Part shown: one piece after another, positions 1 through 5,620 of the stretch | Position numbering within the stretch: the first letter of the stretch is position 1 | How the letters are laid out: each line of letters opens with the position of its first letter | Assembly (NCBI GenBank): GCA_023415725.1 | Contig: JAEZJR010000005.1 | Span: 1-7,499, forward strand | DNA from: Acidobacteriota bacterium | Lineage (GTDB): Bacteria > Acidobacteriota > Blastocatellia > Pyrinomonadales > Pyrinomonadaceae | Direction: 5' to 3' | Length of the DNA stretch: 7,499 nucleotides | Made by a program: the position numbers and the translations under genes | Notes under the pieces: generated by a model | The model's database searches: none | Told to the model about the DNA's origin: nothing | What the model saw: only the letters and a program-made list of their open reading frames with translations

Positions 1-1338
1 GTCGCGCGCATCGACGGGACGAGCGCGAGCGAGGTGTTCAAGCGGCTCGAACTACCGGAGGACCACATCATCGCGGTCTTGGACCGCGACGGGCGGCTGA
101 TATTTAGCAGCCAGGTCTCGCCGGAGCAATTTTCGCTGGACGTGAGCCAGACGCCGCTGTTGACGGCGCTAAGCGGGAGACGAACCGGCGTGATCGAGGT
201 GGAGAGCCCGTACGACAAGATCGACCGCGTTTACGGCCTCGCGCGTATCGATTCGGTGGACGCGGCGGTTGCGGTGGGATTGCCGCGCGACGACCTTTAC
301 GGCGGTGCACAGCAGCAGCTCAGGCAGCAGTTGTTGCTGAGCCTGCTGATCGCGTGTTTGGCGGTGTTCGCGGCGTTCCTGATCGCACGCGGGATCACGG
401 AGCCGCTGCGGCGGCTGACGGACGCGGCTAAGGCGTTCGGCGAGGGCGACATGACCGTAAGGAGCGGCGTGGAGAATGACCCGGCCGTTCGCGAGCTCGG
501 GCTCACGTTCAACCAGATGGCCCGAAAGATCGAGGCACGTGAGGAGAAGCTCAAGGAACTTGATTCGCTGAAATCCGAATTCGTCAGCAGCGTGTCGCAC
601 GAGCTTCGCACCCCGCTGACGACGATCAAGACATTGACGCGCCTTCTTCAGCGCGGGAGCCTGCCCGATGACACGCGGCAGGAATACCTCGAGACGATCG
701 CGGGGGAATGCGACCGGCAGATCGACCTAGTGCAGAACCTGCTCGACCTGACGAGGTTGGAGTCGGGCTCGTATCACCCGGTGATCGAGGAGACCGACCC
801 GGTCGAAACGATCAATTCGGTGGTGGGGCTGCACCGCAATCTGGCGGAATCGCGAGCGATCCGACTGCAGGTCTTCACGCCGCCGGAGCATCTGCCGAAC
901 GTGATGACGGACCGGACGGCGCTTTATCGAATTCTGTCGGGGCTGGTGGAGAACGCGTTGAAGTATACGTCGGAGTTCGGCGTGGTGAAGGTGATCGCGG
1001 GGCGGGTGGATGACGACGTGGTGATCGAGGTGCAGGACAACGGCTGCGGGATCGCGAAGGAGGACCTGGAGCGGGTGTTCGAGAAGTTTTACCGAGGGCG
1101 GCCGCTTTCGATCTCGGCGGTAGGGACCACGGTAAACGGTTCGTCGGCAGATGCAGTCCTGAACCCGGAACCTGTACCTGGGATGGGGCTCGGGCTCTAC
1201 ATCGTGAAGGCGCTCGTCGATCAGGTCGGCGGCACCATCGACGTAAAGAGCCCCGCGAACGGCAGCGGTGCGGGCACCGCGTTCGTCGTGAGGCTGCCTG
1301 CCGTTACAGAAAGCGAAGCCGTCAGCGAAGCGACCTAG
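1..1338 (+). CDS. Sensor histidine kinase, 5'-truncated by window edge
   Basis: This is a membrane-bound two-component sensor kinase that should autophosphorylate on a histidine and pass phosphate to a response regulator not seen here. The frame is open from base 1, so the real start lies upstream; the GTG at 34 is only the first in-window start codon. Visible residues (445): an extracytoplasmic sensing part of about 1-105 containing VLDRDGRLIFSS, resembling the membrane-proximal end of a Cache-type domain; one membrane helix at about 110-131; a HAMP linker at about 130-183 (TEPLRRLTDAAKAFGEGD); a HisKA H-box SHELRTPL with phospho-acceptor H200; and a HATPase_c domain with N-box ENALKYT (N318), DNGCGI (346-351), F-box FEKFYRG (360-366) and GMGLGLYI (394-401). 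All catalytic motifs are intact. The stretch between F-box and last glycine box (367-393) is about 20 residues longer than usual. Its 3' end overlaps the convergent small gene by 17 bp. The class is certain; the signal sensed is unknown. Confidence 0.96.
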   Translation, partial: VARIDGTSASEVFKRLELPEDHIIAVLDRDGRLIFSSQVSPEQFSLDVSQTPLLTALSGRRTGVIEVESPYDKIDRVYGLARIDSVDAAVAVGLPRDDLYGGAQQQLRQQLLLSLLIACLAVFAAFLIARGITEPLRRLTDAAKAFGEGDMTVRSGVENDPAVRELGLTFNQMARKIEAREEKLKELDSLKSEFVSSVSHELRTPLTTIKTLTRLLQRGSLPDDTRQEYLETIAGECDRQIDLVQNLLDLTRLESGSYHPVIEETDPVETINSVVGLHRNLAESRAIRLQVFTPPEHLPNVMTDRTALYRILSGLVENALKYTSEFGVVKVIAGRVDDDVVIEVQDNGCGIAKEDLERVFEKFYRGRPLSISAVGTTVNGSSADAVLNPEPVPGMGLGLYIVKALVDQVGGTIDVKSPANGSGAGTAFVVRLPAVTESEAVSEAT

Positions 1339-1468
1339 GCTCCATCATCTTCCCCAACAACAGCATCCCCGCGATCAGCAGCAACAGGTGTATCAACGCC
1401 CCGTTCACGCCCGCCAGGAACCCGACCAACCACAACGCCAATAATACCGCGATGATCTTGCCTATCAT
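1322..1468 (-). CDS. lmo0937-type small membrane protein (48 aa)
   Basis: This is a very short hydrophobic protein starting MIGKIIAVLLALWLVGFLAG. Two membrane-spanning stretches (about 3-20 and 24-40) are joined by a short VNGALIH turn, and the tail is basic (KMMEPRSLR). Length, the LWLVGF...GALIHLLL pattern and the turn match my memory of the lmo0937/DUF5670 family, whose function is not established. The start was chosen at the ATG at 1466-1468 because AAGGAGG lies 4 nt upstream, the best Shine-Dalgarno in the window. A longer reading to 1543 would add 25 hydrophilic residues translated through that site and is unlikely. Its stop lies inside the end of the convergent kinase gene. A 13-base palindrome at 1489-1501 lies just upstream and could be a control site. 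Confidence 0.82.
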   Translation of the reverse strand: MIGKIIAVLLALWLVGFLAGVNGALIHLLLLIAGMLLLGKMMEPRSLR

Positions 1469-1470
1469 TC

Positions 1471-1477
1471 CGCCTCC
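1471..1477 (-). promoter_or_regulatory. Strong Shine-Dalgarno of the small membrane protein gene
   Basis: Read on the minus strand the site is AAGGAGG, followed by about 4 nt and then ATG. It decides the start at 1468. Most other genes in this window show no comparable site, which makes this tiny gene stand out as potentially well translated. Confidence 0.75.
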
Positions 1478-1488
1478 TTGTCTTGTTT

Positions 1489-1501
1489 GCTTTTGAAAAG
1501 C
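1489..1501. repeat. 13-bp palindrome upstream of the small membrane gene
   Basis: GCTTTTGAAAAGC is a perfect inverted repeat with 6-bp arms and a one-base centre. It lies 11 bases upstream of the Shine-Dalgarno of the 48-residue membrane protein gene, in the 155-bp gap at 1469-1623. It could be an operator half-site pair or chance in AT-rich DNA. I see no convincing promoter around it and nothing else in this gap. Confidence 0.35.
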
Positions 1502-1623
1502 GTAACAATTCAAAACCGGCGGCGAATGAGGGCGCACACTCAAAATCGATGGGTGATTCCACCTACGCGTGCCAAGATAAGTGCCCGATCCTGCTGCGAT
1601 TTGCTCTTCTATCTGGTGGGGGG

Positions 1624-1826
1624 CTAGTAGTGGATCTCGGGTTGGGTGCCGTTCATCTTTATGCTCACAAGGCCGCCGTCGGACAGGCTGAAGCGGAACA
1701 GCGTCGTGTCTTCGCCTATGCTCACCCCGCCGATGGTACGGTTCGCGATGCAGCGTGCGAGAAACTTCCCGAAATGACCGTCTTTTCCCCGTCGTGCGCG
1801 TCGTGGATGTATTTGAAATTGTTCAT
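1624..1826 (-). CDS. Unrecognised small protein gene, probably frameshifted
   Basis: I do not recognise the family. The long part, read in the frame ending at the TAG at 1624-1626, gives a soluble segment with FGKFLARCIANRTIGGVSIG followed by a strand-rich stretch (TTLFRFSLSDGGLVSIKMNG). The only in-frame start for that frame is a GTG at 1833, but its first 15 codons have just 4 G/C third positions, unlike this genome. A different frame starting at the ATG at 1826 (MNNFKYIHDAHDG) has G/C in 11 of its first 13 third positions and a GGAAGG Shine-Dalgarno 6 nt upstream. It runs into a stop unless it shifts at the G4A4 run (1783-1790). Adding one G there joins the two halves into a clean 67-residue protein. 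It lies 51 bp after the branching-enzyme stop on the same strand, so it could be cotranscribed. It may be a recent pseudogene, a sequence error, or a real GTG-start protein (1624-1833). Confidence 0.55.
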
Positions 1827-1877
1827 AGCTCACCTTCCGAGACGTATGAACGCGAAACCGCGGTCGAAACGGACGTT

Positions 1878-3554
1878 TTATGAACAGTAAACGCGGAAGC
1901 CGAGCTCGGGGAAGATGTTGTCGCGCGATTCGATCTCGGCGAGGAGGGCGAACTGGTGTTCGGAAAGCTGCAGGCTGGAAGCCTGCGCTCCAGTCAGCAT
2001 TTCGTCCAATAAGTTGAAGCGGTGGATGTGGGATTGGAAGCGGCGGGAGGAGTATTCCACCGTGGTGCCCTGATAGATCTGGAACGCCCAGTCGGACGAT
2101 TGCGCGAGAAGGAGTTCGCGGGACATCTGGTTCAGCACCCTTTGGGTGAGTTCGAGGTTCAAAGTTCCAGGTTCAAGGGCGTTAGTTGCTAACTTTGAAC
2201 CTTGAACATTGAATCTTGAACGGGCCGCGTCGGCCACCTCCGTCATGCGGCGTTCGGCGTGATGTTGATAGGGGTACATCCACGAGTTACCTTCGTTCAG
2301 CCAAACCTTGTAGTAACCGGCCTCGCCCCAGCTTGAGGCGGTGGGCTGCTGCACCTGGATGGGGATTCCGGAGTCGAGGAAGTCGCCGGGTGATATGGCC
2401 GCGATCTCGGACTGGTCCCAGTGAAGCTTGCGGAAGAAGAAATCGATGAACTGCGGCCCCTCGAACCACCAGTGCCCGAAAAGCTCCGCGTCGTAGGGGG
2501 AGACGACGAGCGGCGGATGCTCGCCGAAGTTCTCGCGAAGTTTGCGTGCCTGCTTTATTCGCTCGCCGATGAAGTGCATCGCGTTCTCGGCGGCCTTTTC
2601 GCGGGCGAGATCGGGCAGGTACGGCTGCTTCGCCTGCTGCGGGACGTTCTTGCCGGTGATGCGGTGATATTTAAGCCCGAGGTGGCGGCGCATTGCGTCG
2701 GCGTGCAGGTGCGGCTTGAGGTAGTCAAGCGGGGCGTCCCAGCCGATGTCGCGGTAGAACTCGCGGTATAGATCGTTTCCCGGATAGCCGATCTCGGCGG
2801 ACCAGACCTGCTGGCTCGTCTCGACGTCGCGGGCGAAAACGGCGACACCGTTCGGGCAGACGACGGGTGCGTGCACGCCGAATCGCGGACGCGGGTCGCC
2901 GTAAAGGATCGCGTGGGTGTCGGCGATGAAGTACTCGATATCGTTCGCCTTGAGCAGGTCTTCGAGACCCGGTTCGTAGGCGCACTCAGCAAGCCAGATG
3001 CCGCGCGGCTGACGACCGAAATGCTTCTTGTAATTCGCTACGGCGACCTGCACCTGCGCTCGGCGTGCCTCTGGCGTGGAGATCAGCGGCATGAAGCCGT
3101 GCGTCGCGGTGCAGGTGATGATCTCGACGACGCCTTCGTCCTGCAGCTCGCGGAACGCGTTTATCAGGTTCCTGCCGTATCGGTCGTTCCACAAGTTCAG
3201 CGAGGCGGAGAGATTGTTGACGTACATCTGCGCCGCGTCGTGGAACTGCGTATCTTCCGTCCGCGTGCGGTGCTCTTCTTTTTTGGCGAGTTCGAGAAGG
3301 TTTTCGAGATGCCGCGTGTATCGGTCCTGCAGGAGTTTGTCGGAGAGCATCTCGCACAGCGGCGGCGAGACGTTCATCGCAAGGCGCGGTTTCGCCCCGG
3401 CCTCGTGCAGGTTCTGGAAGATGAAGATGAGCGGAAGGTAGACCTCGGTGATCGCCTCGTAAAGCCAATCCTCCTCAAGGAACTCCGGGTACTCCGGATG
3501 CCTGACGAACGGCAGGTGCGCGTGGAGTATCAGGCTGAAGTATCCGAGGGCCAT
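1878..3554 (-). CDS. GH57 (DUF1957) 1,4-alpha-glucan branching enzyme
   Basis: This cytoplasmic enzyme should cut alpha-1,4 glucan and re-attach the piece through an alpha-1,6 bond, making branched glycogen-like polymer. It is 558 residues; characterised bacterial GH57 branching enzymes are about 520-530. GH57 signatures in order: HAHLPFVRHPEYPEFLEEDW at 11-30; GIWLAECAYEPG with likely nucleophile E190; PYDAELFGHWWFEGP with likely acid/base D355; SSWGEAGYYKVWLN at 408-420; and a helical C-terminal domain ending DNIFPELGFRVY. The ATG at 3552-3554 gives the family-typical start MALGYFSLIL. No Shine-Dalgarno is visible, because a heptamer repeat abuts the start codon. Residues about 445-469 and 521-530 are encoded by palindromic repeat DNA and look like in-frame insertions in the C-terminal domain, away from both catalytic residues. 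They account for most of the extra length. The DUF4912 gene lies 118 bp upstream on the same strand. Amylase or 4-alpha-glucanotransferase activity cannot be excluded from sequence alone. Confidence 0.93.
   Translation of the reverse strand: MALGYFSLILHAHLPFVRHPEYPEFLEEDWLYEAITEVYLPLIFIFQNLHEAGAKPRLAMNVSPPLCEMLSDKLLQDRYTRHLENLLELAKKEEHRTRTEDTQFHDAAQMYVNNLSASLNLWNDRYGRNLINAFRELQDEGVVEIITCTATHGFMPLISTPEARRAQVQVAVANYKKHFGRQPRGIWLAECAYEPGLEDLLKANDIEYFIADTHAILYGDPRPRFGVHAPVVCPNGVAVFARDVETSQQVWSAEIGYPGNDLYREFYRDIGWDAPLDYLKPHLHADAMRRHLGLKYHRITGKNVPQQAKQPYLPDLAREKAAENAMHFIGERIKQARKLRENFGEHPPLVVSPYDAELFGHWWFEGPQFIDFFFRKLHWDQSEIAAISPGDFLDSGIPIQVQQPTASSWGEAGYYKVWLNEGNSWMYPYQHHAERRMTEVADAARSRFNVQGSKLATNALEPGTLNLELTQRVLNQMSRELLLAQSSDWAFQIYQGTTVEYSSRRFQSHIHRFNLLDEMLTGAQASSLQLSEHQFALLAEIESRDNIFPELGFRVYCS
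1970..1986. repeat. Hairpin repeat inside the branching-enzyme gene
   Basis: GCAGGCT, then GGA, then AGCCTGC: perfect 7-bp arms with a 3-base loop. It encodes residues about 523-529 (within TGAQASSLQL) of the GH57 protein, between MLT and the conserved DNIFPE tail. From memory, hairpins of the type GCAGGCTTCCAGCCTGC are dispersed in several soil-bacterial genomes. Whether this copy belongs to such a family cannot be settled here. Confidence 0.6.
2150..2221. repeat. 72-bp inverted pair of heptamer repeats inside the GH57 gene
   Basis: The left half (2150-2177) is four 7-bp units on the plus strand: GTTCGAG, GTTCAAA, GTTCCAG, GTTCAAG. After a spacer of about 13 bp the right half (2191-2221) is the same type of unit on the other strand. 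The best perfect arm is GGTTCAAAGTT at 2156-2166 against AACTTTGAACC at 2191-2201. The whole is 72 bp, divisible by three, so it adds about 24 codons (residues about 445-469) without breaking the frame. Base composition is clearly more AT-rich than the flanks. Confidence 0.85.
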
Positions 3555-3560
3555 AGGGCA

Positions 3561-3657
3561 GTGGTCAGCTGACAGTGGTCAGTGGTCAGTTTCGGAATTA
3601 GTGAGGGACGAAGAAAAAGTTACCAGCTATTAGTTATCAGTTATCACTTATTCCGAA
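3561..3657. repeat. Composite heptamer/inverted repeat between DUF4912 and GH57 genes
   Basis: The plus strand holds CAGTGGT-type heptamers at about 3559-3590, then the arm TTCGGAATTAGTGA (3591-3604). A core of about 15 bases and a second heptamer set (TAGTTAT, CAGTTAT; about 3629-3643) follow, and then the opposite arm TCACTTATTCCGAA (3644-3657). The arms match at 13 of 14 positions. The element fills almost the whole 118-bp gap and reaches within a few bases of the branching-enzyme start codon, occupying the place of a ribosome binding site. No T-run follows the arms, so it does not look like a standard terminator. Confidence 0.8.
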
Positions 3658-3672
3658 GTAATTCTTTCTCAT

Positions 3673-4662
3673 TTAAGCAATGCGGCTCGAATTGATCGGT
3701 GCGTAGCCGGGGGCCTCAAGATCCGGAAGCCTGCGTTTTTTGATCCGCTTCGGGAAGTGCACTAGGCTCGCGCCGTGGACGGCGGAAAGTTCCTCTTCCT
3801 CGACGATCTCGTCCTCGCCCAGTTCGAAATGCTCGCGGAGCGCGTCGATCGCAGAATCGCTCGAGAGGCGATCAAGTTGTGCCGCCAAAACGGCGAAGAG
3901 GGATGCGCTGATCTTCCAGCGGAGCGACTCGAGCGGGATGCCGGAGGCGAGAGCGAGCATCGCGTAGCGGAGTTCCTCCGCGGTGAAGGCATCGGAAGCA
4001 GCGTCGTCGCCGATGAATTGCGTGAAGGCCTCGCGCGTTGCGGCGTCGCTCGCCTGGATGTCGTCACCGGCGATCGCGATGTCATATGCGTCCTGGCGGA
4101 AGCCTGAATTGTCGAGCACCTCTGCGAACGTGTTCGCGGAAATGCGCCAGTCGGCGTCGGTCGCGACGCGCGGGCTCGGGCTCTTTCGCGGGGTGGTCAC
4201 CGTGTTTGAGTAGAGAGCCCGGAAATAAGGGCGGTTCGGGGCGTAGAAACCGATCTCCGCACGGTAGGTGCAGTCGGGGTCGACGTCGAACCACCAGTTC
4301 CCTTCCGCATCGACGGGGTGCGTCTCTTCGGTATCGCGGGTCAGGTTGATCAGCTTGAGCACGAGCGTGTAGCTGCCGCGGTTATCGCCGAAGGCACGGT
4401 TGAGGATCTGGTACGGGTTGTTCTTCAGCCCCCAGTAAAAGTAAACGCGCGTGGGCGTCTGCATCAGCAAACGGGCGCGGTTCTCGCGCGGGAGCGCGGG
4501 GAGCTTAGGCTCGCGAAGCTCCTTGAAAACGGGGGAAAGTTCCGCTTCCGTGTTTGCGGCGGGCTCTTCCTCGAGCGCCGCGGCGATGCGGGCGGCGATC
4601 TCCGCCGTTTCCGCTTCGGAACGTAGGAGTTCCCCCGATGATATGTTCTCGTGCTCGGTCAT
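3673..4662 (-). CDS. DUF4912 domain protein
   Basis: This 329-residue soluble protein has a glutamate/alanine-rich helical N-terminus (about 1-45), then a DUF4912 domain (about 58-160). Key stretches are LPRENRARLLMQTPTRVYFYWG, YTLVLKLINL, GNWWFDVDPDCTYRAEIGFY and FRALYSNTVTTPRKSPSP. A mainly helical region follows, and the end is a basic patch (FPKRIKKRRLP). The DUF4912 fold has no proven activity that I know; the beta-rich, aromatic-rich pattern would suit carbohydrate or protein binding. I recall DUF4912 genes commonly sitting next to GH57 genes, as here. The start is set at the ATG at 4660-4662. The longer reading from a GTG at 4705-4707 begins inside a repeat and would run through a good promoter. 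There is no Shine-Dalgarno; the predicted transcript begins only a few bases before the ATG. Confidence 0.85.
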   Translation of the reverse strand: MTEHENISSGELLRSEAETAEIAARIAAALEEEPAANTEAELSPVFKELREPKLPALPRENRARLLMQTPTRVYFYWGLKNNPYQILNRAFGDNRGSYTLVLKLINLTRDTEETHPVDAEGNWWFDVDPDCTYRAEIGFYAPNRPYFRALYSNTVTTPRKSPSPRVATDADWRISANTFAEVLDNSGFRQDAYDIAIAGDDIQASDAATREAFTQFIGDDAASDAFTAEELRYAMLALASGIPLESLRWKISASLFAVLAAQLDRLSSDSAIDALREHFELGEDEIVEEEELSAVHGASLVHFPKRIKKRRLPDLEAPGYAPINSSRIA

Positions 4663-4674
4663 AAATAAATGAAA

Positions 4675-4703
4675 ATTATGGGGGTTTTGGAATGAGTATT
4701 CAA
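4675..4703 (-). promoter_or_regulatory. Sigma70-type promoter of the DUF4912 gene
   Basis: On the minus strand: -35 TTGAAT (4698-4703), a 17-bp spacer, and -10 CATAAT (4675-4680), with 5 of 6 bases matching the consensus -10. The -10 box ends 12 bp before the ATG at 4662, which puts the predicted start of transcription about 5 nt before it, so the message would be nearly leaderless. The -35 box touches the edge of the repeat at 4704. Confidence 0.6.
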
Positions 4704-4776
4704 CCACAGATGAACACAGATAGACACAGATGAAAATCGGAAATTAATATCCGTGTTCATCTGTCTTCATCTGTGG
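4704..4776. repeat. Inverted pair of 10-bp tandem repeats
   Basis: The left arm starts CCACAGATGAA (4704-4714) and is built from three 10-bp units of the form CACAGATGAA. The right arm ends TTCATCTGTGG (4766-4776) and contains the same units reversed. The outer 11 bp pair perfectly, and most of the next 17 positions also match (about 25 of 28 in total), with an AT-rich loop. The element fills most of the 127-bp gap between the DUF3108 stop and the DUF4912 promoter. Transcribed from the DUF3108 side it would form a long hairpin that could stop transcription or protect the message end. Confidence 0.85.
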
Positions 4777-4789
4777 ACGAAATTCAGGC

Positions 4790-5620
4790 TTATCTTGTGC
4801 CAGTAGTTTCGATGGCCGGGGTCGGGGTTTTCGTTTTGGCGTTGCCGACGGATTGGATCTTGATCTCGATCTTGCCGACGGAGGCGTTAACGCGTGAGCG
4901 GACGGGGATCCGGCGGGCGTCGTCGGTGATCCAGATGGTCATGCTGCCGTCGCTCTCGATGAGGCGTCCGGGGCCGAACACCTGCGGTTCGACGCGGAAG
5001 CACATCACGCGGCCGATCTCAGTTTTCTGCATCTCGCGGGCGGTGACCTTTACGGGGACGTCGTAAACGAGGCCGGAGTCACTCACCTTGAGGTGGAATG
5101 TCTTCCCGACGGCGAGAGGAAGCATCCGCAGTGTGTAGACGCCCGACACGAGGTCGTGCGTGGGCCCGTCGATCTCGGACGCGATCTTGCGCGGGGCCTT
5201 CATCGGGTCTTTCGGGTCGACCTCGGTGTAGGTGACGCGCTTGTCGCCGTAATTGAAGAGGGCCTCGCTGTCGCGCACGCGGTCCTTTTGCACGTCGTGT
5301 TTGACGGTGCGCGTTACGCGGAATGCACTGTCGTCGACGGTGGATTCGAGCCGCTGCAGGAACGAGAAGCGGAAAAGCTTAAGAAGAGTGCCTTTTGACT
5401 TGGCCTCGGCCTTGATGAGGTAGTCGGCGTCCTGGCCGCGATCGACCGTGAACGTGAGGTCGGCGACCGCGATCCCCTGGATGATCTTGCTGACCTTACC
5501 CTCGTACGAGAGAATTTCGCCGTCCTCGAACGGGACCGCGGGTTGAGCGAACGCGGGAAGTGTGAACGCCAGAACGATCGCGAAGACCAAGAAATACTTT
5601 TTCATAGACCGGTTCACCAT
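4790..5620 (-). CDS. Exported DUF3108 family protein
   Basis: This 276-residue protein starts with a signal peptide: MKKYFLVFAIVLAFTLPAFA after a short MVNRS lead, with likely cleavage at AFA/Q. There is no lipobox cysteine. The mature part is strand-rich: FEDGEILSYEGKVSKIIQGI, ADYLIKAEAKSKG, ESTVDDSAFRVTR, SGVYTLRMLPLAVGKTFHLK and RRIPVRSRVNASVGKIEIKI. This order of motifs and the length fit DUF3108, an uncharacterised periplasmic or outer-membrane-associated family. The start at the ATG at 5618-5620 was chosen because it overlaps the stop of the upstream methyltransferase gene (TGATG), typical of translational coupling. An ATG at 5603-5605, preceded by GGTGA at 8 nt, is a real alternative and would start directly at MKKYF. 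As third gene of an envelope-type operon it probably acts in the cell wall or outer membrane; its exact role is unknown. Confidence 0.85.
   Translation of the reverse strand: MVNRSMKKYFLVFAIVLAFTLPAFAQPAVPFEDGEILSYEGKVSKIIQGIAVADLTFTVDRGQDADYLIKAEAKSKGTLLKLFRFSFLQRLESTVDDSAFRVTRTVKHDVQKDRVRDSEALFNYGDKRVTYTEVDPKDPMKAPRKIASEIDGPTHDLVSGVYTLRMLPLAVGKTFHLKVSDSGLVYDVPVKVTAREMQKTEIGRVMCFRVEPQVFGPGRLIESDGSMTIWITDDARRIPVRSRVNASVGKIEIKIQSVGNAKTKTPTPAIETTGTR

Noticed and set aside
1783..1790. Programmed -1 ribosomal frameshift in the small gene
   Set aside because: The G4A4 run is not in the frame needed for a classical X-XXY-YYZ slippery heptamer, and no stimulatory structure is evident; an indel is simpler.
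1483..1890. 135-residue open frame on the plus strand covering the small-gene region
   Set aside because: It spans the gap, the antisense of the small gene and the end of the GH57 gene, with no ribosome site or family resemblance; the minus-strand reading has better codon use.
2871..3572. 233-residue open frame on the plus strand
   Set aside because: It is antisense to the GH57 gene, whose motifs and codon use are clear, and its protein shows no recognisable domain; high G+C DNA gives such long shadow frames.
3559..3657. CRISPR-like array
   Set aside because: The units are 7 bp and directly tandem with no spacers, and no cas gene is present.
3591..3657. Rho-independent terminator after the DUF4912 gene
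   Set aside because: The arms enclose a loop of about 39 bases and are not followed by a T-run on the minus strand.
4663..4707. GTG at 4707 as the start of the DUF4912 gene
   Set aside because: The 15 extra codons come from AT-rich DNA that holds a good -10/-35 pair, and the GTG lies inside an intergenic repeat.
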